This document shows positions 6,695 to 15,895 of a DNA stretch of 39,175 nt, in pieces. Origin of the DNA: Dehalococcoidia bacterium UBA2160 (lineage in GTDB: Bacteria > Chloroflexota > Dehalococcoidia > Lucifugimonadales > UBA1123). The position numbers were made by a program, and so were the translations under genes. How positions within the stretch are numbered: the first letter of the stretch is position 1; each line of letters starts with the position of its first letter. Where the stretch lies: contig DCWO01000176.1 of the NCBI GenBank assembly GCA_002328865.1, forward strand, positions 90,873 through 130,047. Direction: 5' to 3'. The notes under the pieces were generated by a model. That model ran no database searches. It worked only from the letters and a program-made list of their open reading frames with translations, and was not told the origin of the DNA.

Positions 6695-7858
6695 CTACTT
6701 TGAACTCCATTGAATCAACCTCTCTAGTCCCCGGTCCAAGTCAGCGTCGCCGATCGTCAGCGACAGTCGTATGTACCCTTCGCCATACTGGCCGTATCCG
6801 TTTCCGGGCGTGACCACGATGGCACATTCGTCGAGAATCTTTTCGGTGAAGCTGGCCGACGTTTGCCCCTCCGGCACCCTGGCCCAAACGTAAAGGCTGG
6901 CTTTGGGCGGGTCCACGTGCAGGCCAATCGTCTCCAGAGCGCGAAGCACCTTGTCGCGACGGTTTTGGTAGATGGCGTTGCGGCCGTCGAGCCACTCGTC
7001 GGTTGTCTCCAGCGCCTCGATGCCCATTTCCTGGATCGCTTGCGGCACGCCGGAGTCCAAGTTCGACTTGACGATCAGCATGGCGTTGATCATGTCGGCG
7101 TTCCCGACTGCCATGCCGATGCGCCACCCGGTCATGTTGTACGTCTTGGAAAGCGAATGAAACTCCACGCCCACTTCCATCGCTCCCGGAGTCTCCAGGA
7201 AGCTCGGATGGCTGTAACCGTCGAACACGACATCCGTGTAACAGGCGTCGTGCATCACGGCTAGGTCGTGCTTGCGAGCGAATTCGACCACCTGCTCGAA
7301 ATACGCGATGTCCGCGACGGCGCCCGTCGGGTTGTTCGGGTAGTTCAGCCACATGACCTTCGCGCGGTCCGCAACATCGGCCGGAATGGCTTCCAGGTCG
7401 GGCAGCCAGCCGTTCTCCTCTCTGAGCGGCATCCAGTGGCACTCTCCTCCGGCGAACCACGTGCCGACGGAGTAAACCGGATACCCGGGATCCGGCACCA
7501 GCGCGATGTCGCCGGGCTCGATGAAACACAGCGCCGCGTGGCCGATGCCCTCTTTGGCGCCGATCAGCGAGATCACTTCCTTGACGGGGTCGACCGAGAT
7601 CCCGAAGCGACGATTGTACCAAGCTGCGACGGCGCTCCTGAACTCGGGCAAGCCTTCGGTTTCCGGATACCGATGGTTCGGTCCATCGCCTGCCGTTTGC
7701 CTGAGACGCTCGACGACTGGGTCAGGCGTCGGTAAGTCGGGATCGCCGATGCCGAAGGAGATGACTTCGATCCCTTCGGCCTTCTTCTGCGCGATCTTTC
7801 GGCTGATTTCAACGAACAGGTAAGGCGGTATCTTTTCAACGCGGCTGGCGAATTTCAT
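6695..7858 (-). CDS. dapL: LL-diaminopimelate aminotransferase (class I/II aminotransferase)
   Basis: A PLP enzyme that converts tetrahydrodipicolinate directly to LL-diaminopimelate in lysine and peptidoglycan synthesis. The start MKFASRVEKIPPYLFVEI at 7858 gives 387 residues, the usual family length; the frame is open to 8077 but the extra residues have no family match. Fold-type I signatures are GDPDLPTPD, HRYPETEGLPEFR, NYPNNPTGA, HDACYTD and SLSKTYNMTGWRIG, whose Lys should hold PLP. C-terminal RLSLTIGD is also typical. The nearest upstream gene on this strand is dapF, the next enzyme for diaminopimelate, which supports the substrate. Generic aspartate-type aminotransferase activity cannot be excluded from sequence alone. 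Confidence 0.88.
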   Translation of the reverse strand: MKFASRVEKIPPYLFVEISRKIAQKKAEGIEVISFGIGDPDLPTPDPVVERLRQTAGDGPNHRYPETEGLPEFRSAVAAWYNRRFGISVDPVKEVISLIGAKEGIGHAALCFIEPGDIALVPDPGYPVYSVGTWFAGGECHWMPLREENGWLPDLEAIPADVADRAKVMWLNYPNNPTGAVADIAYFEQVVEFARKHDLAVMHDACYTDVVFDGYSHPSFLETPGAMEVGVEFHSLSKTYNMTGWRIGMAVGNADMINAMLIVKSNLDSGVPQAIQEMGIEALETTDEWLDGRNAIYQNRRDKVLRALETIGLHVDPPKASLYVWARVPEGQTSASFTEKILDECAIVVTPGNGYGQYGEGYIRLSLTIGDADLDRGLERLIQWSSK

Positions 7859-8634
7859 TGGTCCCCCGGAATCTTCTACACGTGGAATCGGACCGTCACA
7901 TGGTAAGTCACCACGCGCCACGCGTAAAGCCGAGTGGCAACGGAGTGGACCGGACAAGCCTGGCGAACCCTGCCATAGGCACAACCTGGACAATTTTCTT
8001 TTTCGGGAATCCGAACAAATAGACCTCAAGCAGTCTTTGTCGATCAGCGGATGAGGGGTTATGATTCGTGTAGACATGGTTCGGATTGGCGTGGCGTCGA
8101 AACAGCGCTCGCGCTCGCTCCGAATTCCACCTCCTGTCGCCGGCAGACCGCTTTTAGCGCAGCAATACCGGCAACGGGCGGTTTTGACGTGTTTTGGTAG
8201 CTACCCAAAACGCAAACTCCCGCCACACTGTCCCTCCTACCACCATTTGAGGGGATTGAAACTCGCTGACAATGAACCCGGAAACGACAGGCGCGACTCC
8301 CCTAGCGACCATCTCTCATGGGAACGACCGGACGAGATATGTCAAGCAAAAGTCGCCCGCACTTCTACAATCTTCGTCGCATTCAGGCGCAACATGACCG
8401 ATTTGCGTGGACACCGCCCCGCGCGAGGGAGACGACTAGCGTGGCTCAACTATGCCTCCCAACGACCTGAACAGAGGACCTCGACTGTCAAAATATCGCG
8501 ACAATTGGCGAAAAGAAGACCTGAGAGCATCTTGACAAATCTTGGATGTTTCCAAAACAAAGGTTCCAAAAATGGGAGCTAGCTTAAACGTTAAGCGGCG
8601 TTTCAAGTTCGTTCGACGCCGTCAATTTGCCCGG
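7859..8634. other. 776-base gap between dapF and dapL
   Basis: No credible gene. A 173-codon plus-strand frame (8061-8582) lacks a ribosome binding site and has arginine/proline-rich, shadow-like composition. A palindromic hairpin lies at 8191-8211 (GTTTTGGTAGCTACCCAAAAC, with one unpaired C). A minus-strand TTGACA stands at 8343-8348 without a convincing -10. The dapL promoter must lie in this stretch if dapF transcription does not read through. Confidence 0.35.
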
Positions 8635-9474
8635 TCAGTCCGGCCAAACGCCCTCGAACACCTCTGCCACGGGTCCTTCCAGGACGACGTCGCCCTCCCC
8701 TGGCCATGTCACCGTCAGGACGCCCCCTGGGAGATCGACTTCGACTGCATCGTCCACGTATCCGTGCAGGCGCGCCGCCACGACTGCCGCGCACGCGCCG
8801 GTGCCGCACGCCATCGTGAGTCCAGAACCTCGCTCCCACACCCGGACCTTGAGTCTGTCCCTGCTCAGCACGTTCACGATCTCGAAGTTGACTCGATTCG
8901 GAAACAGCGGGTGGTGTTCGACACGCGGTCCGATCCGCCACAACAGGTAGTCGTCCACTTCTTCTTCGAGGAACGCGACGGCGTGCGGGTTGCCCATCGA
9001 CACCGCCGTTATGTCAAGCTGCGCGCCCTCGACCGAAAGCCTGTGGTCGACAACAGGCCCTGGACCGTCTAATGCGATCGGGATATCTGCGGGTATCAGA
9101 TGCGGAGGGCCCATGCTGACTGAGGCTCGGGTCATCCCGCCATCCGTCAGCGTCGGCGCAACTGACAGGACGCCGGCGCCGGTTTCGACTTCCACCGTCT
9201 TTACGCCTGGCGGGAGTGCGTTTTCATCCAAAGCAAAACGTACAAAGCATCGGATTCCGTTGCCGCACATCTCTCCCTCGGATCCGTCTGCATTGAACAT
9301 CTGCATTCGCAGATCGGCGACTTCCGATGTCTTCATCAAGATCAAACCGTCCGACCCGACGCCTTTGTGACGGTCGCTGATGTCCGCCGCCACTGCGGGC
9401 CAGTCTCTGCTCTCGGTTCGGGCGTCGACGTAGACGTAGTCGTTACCCGCTCCGTGGTATTTTTTGAATCTCAC
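8635..9474 (-). CDS. dapF: Diaminopimelate epimerase
   Basis: Interconverts LL- and meso-diaminopimelate, the step after DapL. The GTG at 9474 is chosen because GGAGGGGGA stands directly before it and the product begins VRFKKYHGAGNDYVYVD, the family N-terminus; an ATG at 9540 would add 22 residues. This gives 279 residues, the usual size. The two catalytic cysteines are in MCGNGIRCF and ACGTGACA. Other family marks are GVGSDGLIL, FNADGSEGEMCGN and MGNPHAV. It lies 174 bases downstream of miaA on the same strand and likely belongs to the tpiA-miaA-dapF transcript. Confidence 0.96.
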   Translation of the reverse strand: MRFKKYHGAGNDYVYVDARTESRDWPAVAADISDRHKGVGSDGLILMKTSEVADLRMQMFNADGSEGEMCGNGIRCFVRFALDENALPPGVKTVEVETGAGVLSVAPTLTDGGMTRASVSMGPPHLIPADIPIALDGPGPVVDHRLSVEGAQLDITAVSMGNPHAVAFLEEEVDDYLLWRIGPRVEHHPLFPNRVNFEIVNVLSRDRLKVRVWERGSGLTMACGTGACAAVVAARLHGYVDDAVEVDLPGGVLTVTWPGEGDVVLEGPVAEVFEGVWPD

Positions 9475-9648
9475 ATCCCCCTCCGGCAGCCGATGTCGCT
9501 CACGAATGTCGGATTGCACGCCTTGCAGCGGTTGGTCCATGTGTTGATTGTCGCCTGTGAGGCCCGCCGAGCGCAAATCACGCTGCTAACCGGTGGTGGA
9601 AGCGGCGGCCAAGGCCTATCGCGAGCGGTCGCAGGCGCGAAGGAGGGC

Positions 9649-10578
9649 TCAGCCAGGCGCGACGTCCAACCACTGGGACACCGCTGCTTCGGCATCTGCG
9701 ATCCCGTCGGTGGCGTCGAACCAGTGGATGCGCGGGTCGTCGTGCTTGAACCACGCGTGTTGTCTTCTGGCGAACGCGTGGGTCCGAGTCTTTGTCTTTG
9801 CGATGGCCTCGCTCAAATCGGCGCCGTTTACGAGATGTTCGCCCAGCTCGCGATACCCGACGCCGCTCATCGAGGGTAGATCGAGGGCGTAGCCGGCGTC
9901 AAGCAAGCCACGCACCTCGTCAAGCCAGCCCGCCTCGAGCATGTCGTCTACTCGGTCATCGATGCGCCGATATAGTCGCGGCCGTGGCATCGACAGGCCG
10001 ATAACCAGCAAGTCGTAGTCGGGAGGAATCTTCTTCGGCGACCCGCCAGCGCCGCTCCTGGCCACCTCGACCGCCCTGATGACCCGGCGCAGGTTGTTCG
10101 GATCGACTCGGGCTGCGGCCTTGGCGTCGAGATCGCGGAGGATGTCGACGACAGCGCCGGTTCCGGAAGCCCCTGCCAACTCCTCCAATTCGTTCCTGGC
10201 TGCCAGATCCGGCGGCACTCTGGGCACCTGCCATCCCTCCAGGAGCGCCCAGACGTACTGCCCGGTTCCACCGACCAAGATCGGCAGGTTTCCATGGAAT
10301 TTTGCGTTTATGATTGCTTGTGTTCCCAACTCCAAATACGTCACAAGGCCGAAATCCTCATCGGGGTCGACGACGTCTATCGCGTGGTGGGGAATTTCCC
10401 GGCGGTCCTCGAAAGTGGGCTTGGCAGTGCCAATGTCCATGAGGCGGTACACGTGGCGGCTGTCAGCGCCCACGATCTCGCCACTCAATTGCGTCGCCAG
10501 ATGCATCGCCAGGCTGCTTTTGCCCGCGGCCGTGGGCCCTACGACAACCAACAGTTTAGTCTTGTCCGACGCCTCCAC
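9649..10578 (-). CDS. miaA: tRNA dimethylallyltransferase MiaA
   Basis: Adds a dimethylallyl group to A37 of tRNAs reading UNN codons, using dimethylallyl diphosphate. The 309-residue product starts with a GTG at 10578, only three bases after the tpiA stop. P-loop GPTAAGKSSLA is near residue 14. GEIVGADSRHVYRLMDIGTAKPT, VGGTGQYVWALLEGW, and MSGVGYRE...TRTHAFARRQHAWFK complete the family signature. Canonical MiaA reads SRQVYR.LDIGTAKP, so His replaces Gln here. Its substrate comes from isoprenoid metabolism, which is represented by the prenyl synthetase about 3 kb upstream. Confidence 0.96.
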   Translation of the reverse strand: MEASDKTKLLVVVGPTAAGKSSLAMHLATQLSGEIVGADSRHVYRLMDIGTAKPTFEDRREIPHHAIDVVDPDEDFGLVTYLELGTQAIINAKFHGNLPILVGGTGQYVWALLEGWQVPRVPPDLAARNELEELAGASGTGAVVDILRDLDAKAAARVDPNNLRRVIRAVEVARSGAGGSPKKIPPDYDLLVIGLSMPRPRLYRRIDDRVDDMLEAGWLDEVRGLLDAGYALDLPSMSGVGYRELGEHLVNGADLSEAIAKTKTRTHAFARRQHAWFKHDDPRIHWFDATDGIADAEAAVSQWLDVAPG

Positions 10579-10581
10579 CGA

Positions 10582-11337
10582 CTAGCCTGCGCGCGAGACC
10601 AGTTCGACCATCTGGCAGAACAAGTCGGCGTCGAGGGCAGCGCCGCCTACAAGGGCGCCGTTGACGTCCGATTGCGCCATGTAGCCGGCGATGTTGCTTG
10701 GATTTGCGCTGCCGCCGTAGAGGAGAGGGACATCAGAGGCTGCTTGTTGCCCGAACATGTCGCCCAAGACGCCGCGGATGTGACTCATGACTGCCTGAGC
10801 GATCTCCGGTGTGGCCGCCCTGCCCGTACCTATCGCCCAGACCGGTTCGTACGCGACGATGAGCTTCTTCGGGCTGTCGACACCTGTCAAGCCGCCTCGC
10901 ACCTGCGCCTCGACGACTCGGTTCGCTCGACCGGCTTCCCGGTCGTCAAGTTGCTCCCCCACGCACAGAATAGGCGTCAATCCGGCGTCGAACGCAGCGA
11001 GAACCTTCTCGTTGACAAAGGTGTCGCTCTCACCAAATAGTGCGCGACGCTCCGAGTGACCGATTATCACGTGCGAGCAGGTCTCAGCCAGCATGGGCGC
11101 TGAAACCTCGCCGGTGAACGCTCCACTGCCGGCCGGATGCACGTTCTGCGCCCCCACGGCGACGTGAGAGCCCCGAACGGCTTCGGAAACGACCGTCAAC
11201 GAGACGAAAGGCGGGCACAGGACGACCGAGGGGGCCGAGGCATGGCCGACGCGAGTCGCGATGGCTTGCGCGAGACGTCCGGCCTCAGCTACTGTGGTGT
11301 TCATTTTCCAGTTTCCAGCTATGATTAATGAGGGCAT
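10582..11337 (-). CDS. tpiA: Triose-phosphate isomerase
   Basis: Interconverts dihydroxyacetone phosphate and glyceraldehyde 3-phosphate. The 251-residue protein begins MPSLIIAGNWKMN, with the active-site Asn and Lys. The electrophilic His is in IIGHSERRALFGE and the catalytic Glu in VAYEPVWAIGTGRAATPE. The phosphate-binding loops LLYGGSANPSNIAGY and NGALVGGAALDADLF are intact. A perfect TATAAT stands 27 bases before the ATG. It is immediately followed by miaA with a 3-base gap and lies downstream of pgk and apgM, forming a lower-glycolysis cluster without gap or eno. Confidence 0.97.
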   Translation of the reverse strand: MPSLIIAGNWKMNTTVAEAGRLAQAIATRVGHASAPSVVLCPPFVSLTVVSEAVRGSHVAVGAQNVHPAGSGAFTGEVSAPMLAETCSHVIIGHSERRALFGESDTFVNEKVLAAFDAGLTPILCVGEQLDDREAGRANRVVEAQVRGGLTGVDSPKKLIVAYEPVWAIGTGRAATPEIAQAVMSHIRGVLGDMFGQQAASDVPLLYGGSANPSNIAGYMAQSDVNGALVGGAALDADLFCQMVELVSRAG

Positions 11338-11363
11338 ATCGTTATATGCTCTTTCTTTAGAAT

Positions 11364-11369
11364 ATTATA
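11364..11369 (-). promoter_or_regulatory. -10 element upstream of tpiA
   Basis: A perfect TATAAT on the minus strand, 27 bases before the tpiA start, in an AT-rich pocket of an otherwise GC-rich region. The matching -35 (around CACTGA or ACACTG, 16-17 bases upstream) is weak. It suggests tpiA-miaA has its own promoter apart from pgk-apgM. Confidence 0.45.
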
Positions 11370-11471
11370 CTGTTGCGATATTAACTCAGTGTCGTGCACA
11401 CCTGCGCCGCTGCAAGGCTTCGATGATTTCCTCCGAGAGGCCAAAATGACCTCTTCCATGGCTGGACTCGT

Positions 11472-12677
11472 CTAAGCGCCGAACTTGGCCAGTTTTCCGG
11501 CGTGGGCTAACGCCAGCAGCATCAGGTTTGTGGCTGAGAGCGAACCGAGGGCGCCAAGACGGCAGTGTCGCTCGTCGAATCCTTCACTCCCCTGCCCTCG
11601 TGTCAGGCGTGAGTTGATCATCAATGGGACGGGATGCCAGCTATGGGCCTCCATGATCGCGGGCGTTGAATGGTCGCCCGCGACGACCAGCGCATCGGCG
11701 TTCATTTCGAACACAGCCGGTATCCTGGCGTCGAGTTCTTCCAGTCGCGTCACTTTGGCGTCGAAGTCGCCGTCCTCGCCTGCACCGTCCGCGGGTTTGT
11801 AGTGCAAGAAAAAGTAATCGTGGTCCGAGTAGTTGGAACCCAGCGTCTTGAGCTCCGCGTCGAAATCGGCTCCCGTGGTCAGCACCTTCATGCCTGCCAA
11901 ACGTGCGAGACCTCGATACATAGGGTACGCGGCGATCGCGGCGGGATTCAGCCTGTACGACTGCCCGAACTCCGGCCATTCAGGCTCGATCGAGAATCCC
12001 CTGAGCAGAACCATGTTGGCGTTCGCCCTCGATCCCAACAAGTCGCGCGCCGCATCGACGAAAGAGTTCGCAATCCGCGCGGTCCGTTCCGAGTCCAAGT
12101 ATGAAGCGACAGCGGGTTTAGGAGGAACGCCGACAACCTGCGGGTCGGTGTCCGGTATGCTCGATCCGAGGCCGTCCCCTCGCATGACGAGCACAAAGCG
12201 GTAGTCCTGGACGGGATAAACCTCGAGTGAAACGCCGGGGATGTCGATCGTGTCCAGCAACTCCACCAGAGGGGCGCTGTCGGCGGTCTTAATTCGTCCA
12301 GCCCGACGGTCGGTCAATCTGCCCTGCTCGTCGACCGTGCAGAAGTTGCCCCGTGCCGCGACCGCATTCGGGCCAAGCTCCAAGCCGATGCCCAGCGCCT
12401 CCAGGACTCCCCTGCCCACCAGGTACTTCACCGGGTCGTAACCGAACAGCGCCATGTGGCCGGGTCCGCTGCCCGGAGTGATGCCCGGAAGCACCGGCGT
12501 GGTCAGGCCGCATGCGCTGCTGGCGGCCAGACTGTCGAGGTTCGGGGTGTGTGCGGTTTCGAGTTCCGACTTCCCAGAATCCGGATGGGGCAGCCCTCCA
12601 AGACCGTCGACGACCAGCATGACGATCTTCGATGGCGTCTCGATGCAAATCTGGTCAAGGTACGGGAAATCGATCAA
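11472..12677 (-). CDS. apgM: 2,3-bisphosphoglycerate-independent phosphoglycerate mutase, archaeal type
   Basis: Interconverts 3- and 2-phosphoglycerate without a bisphosphoglycerate cofactor. The 401-residue length and the motifs are those of the ApgM branch of the alkaline phosphatase superfamily and not of the about 510-residue bacterial GpmI: VMLVVDGLGGLP, TPGSGPGHMALFGYDP with the likely nucleophilic Ser, GVPPKPAV, DYFFLHYKPADGAGEDGD and VVAGDHSTP. The archaeal motif is usually GSDTAHL.LFGYDP, so GSGPGH is a variant. It follows pgk by 48 bases and supplies the next glycolytic step. Confidence 0.94.
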   Translation of the reverse strand: MIDFPYLDQICIETPSKIVMLVVDGLGGLPHPDSGKSELETAHTPNLDSLAASSACGLTTPVLPGITPGSGPGHMALFGYDPVKYLVGRGVLEALGIGLELGPNAVAARGNFCTVDEQGRLTDRRAGRIKTADSAPLVELLDTIDIPGVSLEVYPVQDYRFVLVMRGDGLGSSIPDTDPQVVGVPPKPAVASYLDSERTARIANSFVDAARDLLGSRANANMVLLRGFSIEPEWPEFGQSYRLNPAAIAAYPMYRGLARLAGMKVLTTGADFDAELKTLGSNYSDHDYFFLHYKPADGAGEDGDFDAKVTRLEELDARIPAVFEMNADALVVAGDHSTPAIMEAHSWHPVPLMINSRLTRGQGSEGFDERHCRLGALGSLSATNLMLLALAHAGKLAKFGA

Positions 12678-12725
12678 TCTCTGCTTACCTCAGATGGCGT
12701 TGGCGAATCTTGTTTCAGGCGCAAT

Positions 12726-13916
12726 TCAGGCGTCCAGCAGCGCCAAGACGCCTGGGAGGTCCTTGCCTTCCAGAAACTCCAGCGAAGCGCCGCCTCCCGT
12801 GGACACGTGCGTCATCCTGTCCGCCACACCCAACTTGTAGGCGGCTTCGGCGGTCGAACCGCCGCCCAGGATCGTCGTCCCCCGGCAGTCCGCCAGAGCT
12901 CGACCGACCGTATTGGTGCCCGAGGCGAACGCCTTCCACTCGGACACTCCCATGGGTCCGTTCCAGACGACTGTTCCCGCGTCGCGTATTCGCTGTGCAT
13001 AGTGCTTTGCAGTGTCCGGGCCGATGTCCATCACCAGCCAGCCGCCCGGCACATCGGACGCATCGACGACATCGTGTGCCGCCTCAGAGTCGAACCGATC
13101 GCCGACCACGATGTCCGAGGGCGTAATCATTTCGAAGCTCCCGCCGGCGGCCAGCGCTTGCACGTTGCGGGCATGGCCGAGTTCATCGTCATCGACGGGC
13201 GATGCGCCGACATCGTGGCCCTGCGCCGCAAGAAAAGCGGCTGCCATTCCCCCGCCTATCAGAAACTCGTCCACACGATCGGCGAGATGCTCGATGACGC
13301 CAATCTTGTCCGAGACCTTGGCTCCGCCCAAAACGACCAGAAATGGGTGAGCAGGCTCTTGGAGCGCTTGGCCCAACATCTCCAGCTCTCGGTCCATGAG
13401 GAGTCCCGCCACCGAAGGCAGGTGATGGGTCACGCCCTCGGTGGACGCATGAGCTCGGTGTGCCGTGCCGAATGCGTCGTCCACGTACACGTCGACCAAC
13501 GACGCCAACCGGCGGGCGAAGGCGGGGTCGTTGCTCTCCTCCTCGGGATGGAATCGGAGGTTCTCCAACATGGCGACGTCCCCTGGTTTCATCGCGGACA
13601 CATCTTTGACGGCTTCGAGTCCGGTGCTGTCAGGCAGCGTGCGAACCGTTTGACTTAACAGCTCGGCGAGCCGATCGGCCACTGGCGCGACTCTGAGATC
13701 ATCGACAACCTGGCCCCGAGGCCGGCCAAGGTGGGTGCACAAAACAACCCGTGCGCCTTGCGATGTAAGCAGCTTAATCGTGTCCAGCGAGGCTCGGATC
13801 CGGCTATCGTCGGAGATATCGGTCGTGCCGGGATGATACGGCACATTGTAGTCGACGCGTACCAGGACGGCTTTGCCGGAGGCGTCGATGTCTCTGACGG
13901 TTTTCTTTCGGGCCAA
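12726..13916 (-). CDS. pgk: Phosphoglycerate kinase
   Basis: Transfers the acyl phosphate of 1,3-bisphosphoglycerate to ADP. The 396-residue length is usual. N-terminal VLVRVDYNVP, THLGRPRG, ENLRFHPEEE, VLGGAKVSDKIGVI, NGPMGVSE and GGGSTAEAA...STGGGASLEFLEGK are the PGK landmarks. Family proteins read RVD.NVP, so Tyr replaces Phe/Leu. The start is a TTG at 13916: GGAGG (13923-13927) lies six bases before it, inside the end of the prenyl synthetase gene. Only one base separates that gene's TGA from the TTG, so the two are coupled. apgM follows. Confidence 0.97.
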   Translation of the reverse strand: MARKKTVRDIDASGKAVLVRVDYNVPYHPGTTDISDDSRIRASLDTIKLLTSQGARVVLCTHLGRPRGQVVDDLRVAPVADRLAELLSQTVRTLPDSTGLEAVKDVSAMKPGDVAMLENLRFHPEEESNDPAFARRLASLVDVYVDDAFGTAHRAHASTEGVTHHLPSVAGLLMDRELEMLGQALQEPAHPFLVVLGGAKVSDKIGVIEHLADRVDEFLIGGGMAAAFLAAQGHDVGASPVDDDELGHARNVQALAAGGSFEMITPSDIVVGDRFDSEAAHDVVDASDVPGGWLVMDIGPDTAKHYAQRIRDAGTVVWNGPMGVSEWKAFASGTNTVGRALADCRGTTILGGGSTAEAAYKLGVADRMTHVSTGGGASLEFLEGKDLPGVLALLDA

Positions 13917-13917
13917 G

Positions 13918-14928
13918 TCAGGCCTCCATCAATGAATCGATGTAACTGCCAACGAACTCGATGCCCGCCGATTCGAGGCCGGAGGCTTCCAACGAGGATC
14001 TGGCGGAGGCTATTCGTTGTACCAGCAGCTCTCGTGATCGCTCAATCGTACCGAGTTCATCGAGAATCGTGGCCAGCCCGTCCAGGTCTCCCGGCTCCAA
14101 CACTCGTTTGAAGTAGACGTCGCCCAACCGTCGCCGGTCGCGGGCGGCGCCGGTCTCGAACGCCATAACGATTGGAAGCAGTTTCTTCTTGTTCATCAGG
14201 TCTTCGCTGACATAGTCGGACGCGGAAGCCGTCTTGGACAACTCGGCCAGATCGTTCTTGATTTGGAGCGCGACGCCCAGATCGAGACCTGATTGACGCA
14301 CGTGTCGCACGGTTTCGTCGCCAGCTCCGGCCAGCACCGCGCCAAGCTCCAAGGCGCAGCCGTACAGCGCGCCCTCTTTGTCAGTTGCCATCTTAAAGTA
14401 GCTTTCGACCGCGACGTCGACGCGCTCCTGCGCCTGGAGATCCAGGAACCTGCCTTCGCATGCCCTCAGGCTCGCCTCGTCAAGCACTTGCACCGCGCGA
14501 AAAGCCAACTCTGCCTCGACGCCGCGATCCAGCAATCGGAACAACGAAAGCCTCGCGAGCGCGTGCATTCCGTCTCCGGCGTTGATGGCCTGAGCCGGGC
14601 CCCACACCCACCAGACAGCGTCGCGGTTGTCACGTTTTGGTTTCCCGCCTTGCACGTCGTCGTGGATCTGGCAGAACTTATCCACAAGCTCGACGGCCGC
14701 CGCTGCAGGCATGGCCGAATCGACATCGCCGCCCGCGGCCTGGCAAGCGACCAGACAAAGGACACCGTGCCGTCGGTCGCCGGGAGCGCTGGGCGCCGTC
14801 TGTTCAGCGGCATCCTCCCAGCCGAGGTGATACGCCATTATGTCGTAAAGCCGAGTGCTCCGTGCAGACAGGACTTCTCTGATCTCAGAGTCGACGGTGG
14901 AAGCCAGATCGTCAAATCGGGGCTGCAT
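13918..14928 (-). CDS. Polyprenyl (trans-isoprenyl) diphosphate synthase-like protein with altered Asp motifs
   Basis: Members elongate allylic diphosphates with isopentenyl diphosphate using two Asp-rich motifs. The 336-residue product (ATG at 14928, MQPRFDDLASTVDSEI) keeps the family context DKFCQIHDDVQGG and WVWGPAQAINAGDGMHALA. The first motif, normally DDxxD (HDDIQDGD in close relatives), reads DDVQG here, losing its last Asp. The second, normally DDxLD, reads NDLAE within ALQIKNDLAEL. NKKKLLPIVMAFE keeps the Lys after it. Function may therefore be changed, or the protein may act as a non-catalytic partner, as the small subunits of heteromeric prenyl synthases do. It sits directly before pgk with one base between them. 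Confidence 0.8.
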   Translation of the reverse strand: MQPRFDDLASTVDSEIREVLSARSTRLYDIMAYHLGWEDAAEQTAPSAPGDRRHGVLCLVACQAAGGDVDSAMPAAAAVELVDKFCQIHDDVQGGKPKRDNRDAVWWVWGPAQAINAGDGMHALARLSLFRLLDRGVEAELAFRAVQVLDEASLRACEGRFLDLQAQERVDVAVESYFKMATDKEGALYGCALELGAVLAGAGDETVRHVRQSGLDLGVALQIKNDLAELSKTASASDYVSEDLMNKKKLLPIVMAFETGAARDRRRLGDVYFKRVLEPGDLDGLATILDELGTIERSRELLVQRIASARSSLEASGLESAGIEFVGSYIDSLMEA

Positions 14929-15096
14929 AGTCAATAAGGTCTTTCCTTCGTCTGATGCTTCAGGCCTCGTTGCGTGGTGGCTGCCAGGTTGGCGGTTCGG
15001 TGGGAATCGATACCCGTTCGACCCATGGCCACCCTGCCCGGTTTTCATTCTAGACAGTGATTGTCGCAACTACAATGGCTGGGTATGGCTGGCGCT

Positions 15097-15756
15097 TCAC
15101 GCGGTCGAAAACTCGATGCCGGCGGCATCGGCCAATTCTTCGGCGGAGACAGCTCCGCTTCGAAGTATTCGTGGGGGATCGACCATCACGTCAACCACGG
15201 TTGAGGGCTCGGCTTCGAGCAGATCGCCGCCGTCCACGACACCGTCCAGCAAGCTTCCGAGTTCGAGGATCACAGCGGACGCCGAACGCATCGACGGCAT
15301 GCCGCTCCGGTTGGCGCTGGTGCCGGTGAGGGGCGACCCCAGGAGTCGAGACAGTTCTCGTGGAACGGGATGATGCGGCACGCGAAGACCGACCGTCGAC
15401 ATGCCCGCCGTCAATACATCGGGCATCGAATTCGACTTCGGGACGACAATGGTTAACGGCCCCGGCCAGAACCGACCCGCCAGGCCCCTGGCCAGGTCCG
15501 GAATCGAGACAGCGCAACGCTCCATATCCTCGGCGTCGGCCAGCAGCACCGGCAAGGCGACATCGAAATCGCGTCCTTTGATCTCGTACACACGCGCGAT
15601 AGCGCGCTCGTCGAACGCGGACGCGGCGAGACCGTAAACGGTGTCGGTTGGGATGGCCACCACGCCGCTCGATCTGAGGGCGGAAACGGCTTCCGAGACT
15701 GTCACGTACGTCACGGCTTCCGCGGGCAAAGAGGGTCTTTTTGCATCCGAAGCCAT
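15097..15756 (-). CDS. tsaC: L-threonylcarbamoyladenylate synthase (TsaC/Sua5/YrdC family)
   Basis: Makes threonylcarbamoyl-AMP from threonine, bicarbonate and ATP for the t6A37 tRNA modification. A start at MASDAKRPSLP (15756) gives 219 residues; the frame is open ten codons further to 15786. The YrdC core is clear: GVVAIPTDTVYGLAASA, VYEIKGRDFDVALPVLLA (KGR with the threonine/ATP-binding residues), FWPGPLTIVVPKS, VGLRVPHHP and TGTSANRSG. The size is that of the short TsaC/YrdC form, without the Sua5 C-terminal domain. It faces guaA across a shared 184-base promoter region. Confidence 0.93.
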   Translation of the reverse strand: MASDAKRPSLPAEAVTYVTVSEAVSALRSSGVVAIPTDTVYGLAASAFDERAIARVYEIKGRDFDVALPVLLADAEDMERCAVSIPDLARGLAGRFWPGPLTIVVPKSNSMPDVLTAGMSTVGLRVPHHPVPRELSRLLGSPLTGTSANRSGMPSMRSASAVILELGSLLDGVVDGGDLLEAEPSTVVDVMVDPPRILRSGAVSAEELADAAGIEFSTA

Positions 15757-15895
15757 GGCTCGGTCCTGACATGGAGGGCGCGACATTTACGTTGGAACAA
15801 CGGCAACTCCGCAGCAAAAAGGACCGAGCCGAAACCGCCGGTGAGGGCACCGAAAAGTTGCCCGAACTCGACGACTGGCTCCTGCCTAACTCTGC

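Noticed and set aside
8230..8275. A CRISPR-repeat-like ending (GGGGATTGAAAC) at about 8250-8262
   Set aside because: Only one copy, no regular spacers and no cas gene in the window.
8061..8582. 173-codon plus-strand frame in the dapF-dapL gap
   Set aside because: No ribosome binding site, no recognisable motif, arginine/proline-rich composition typical of chance frames in GC-rich DNA.
12456..13658. 400-codon plus-strand frame opposite apgM and pgk
   Set aside because: Antisense shadow of two conserved enzymes.
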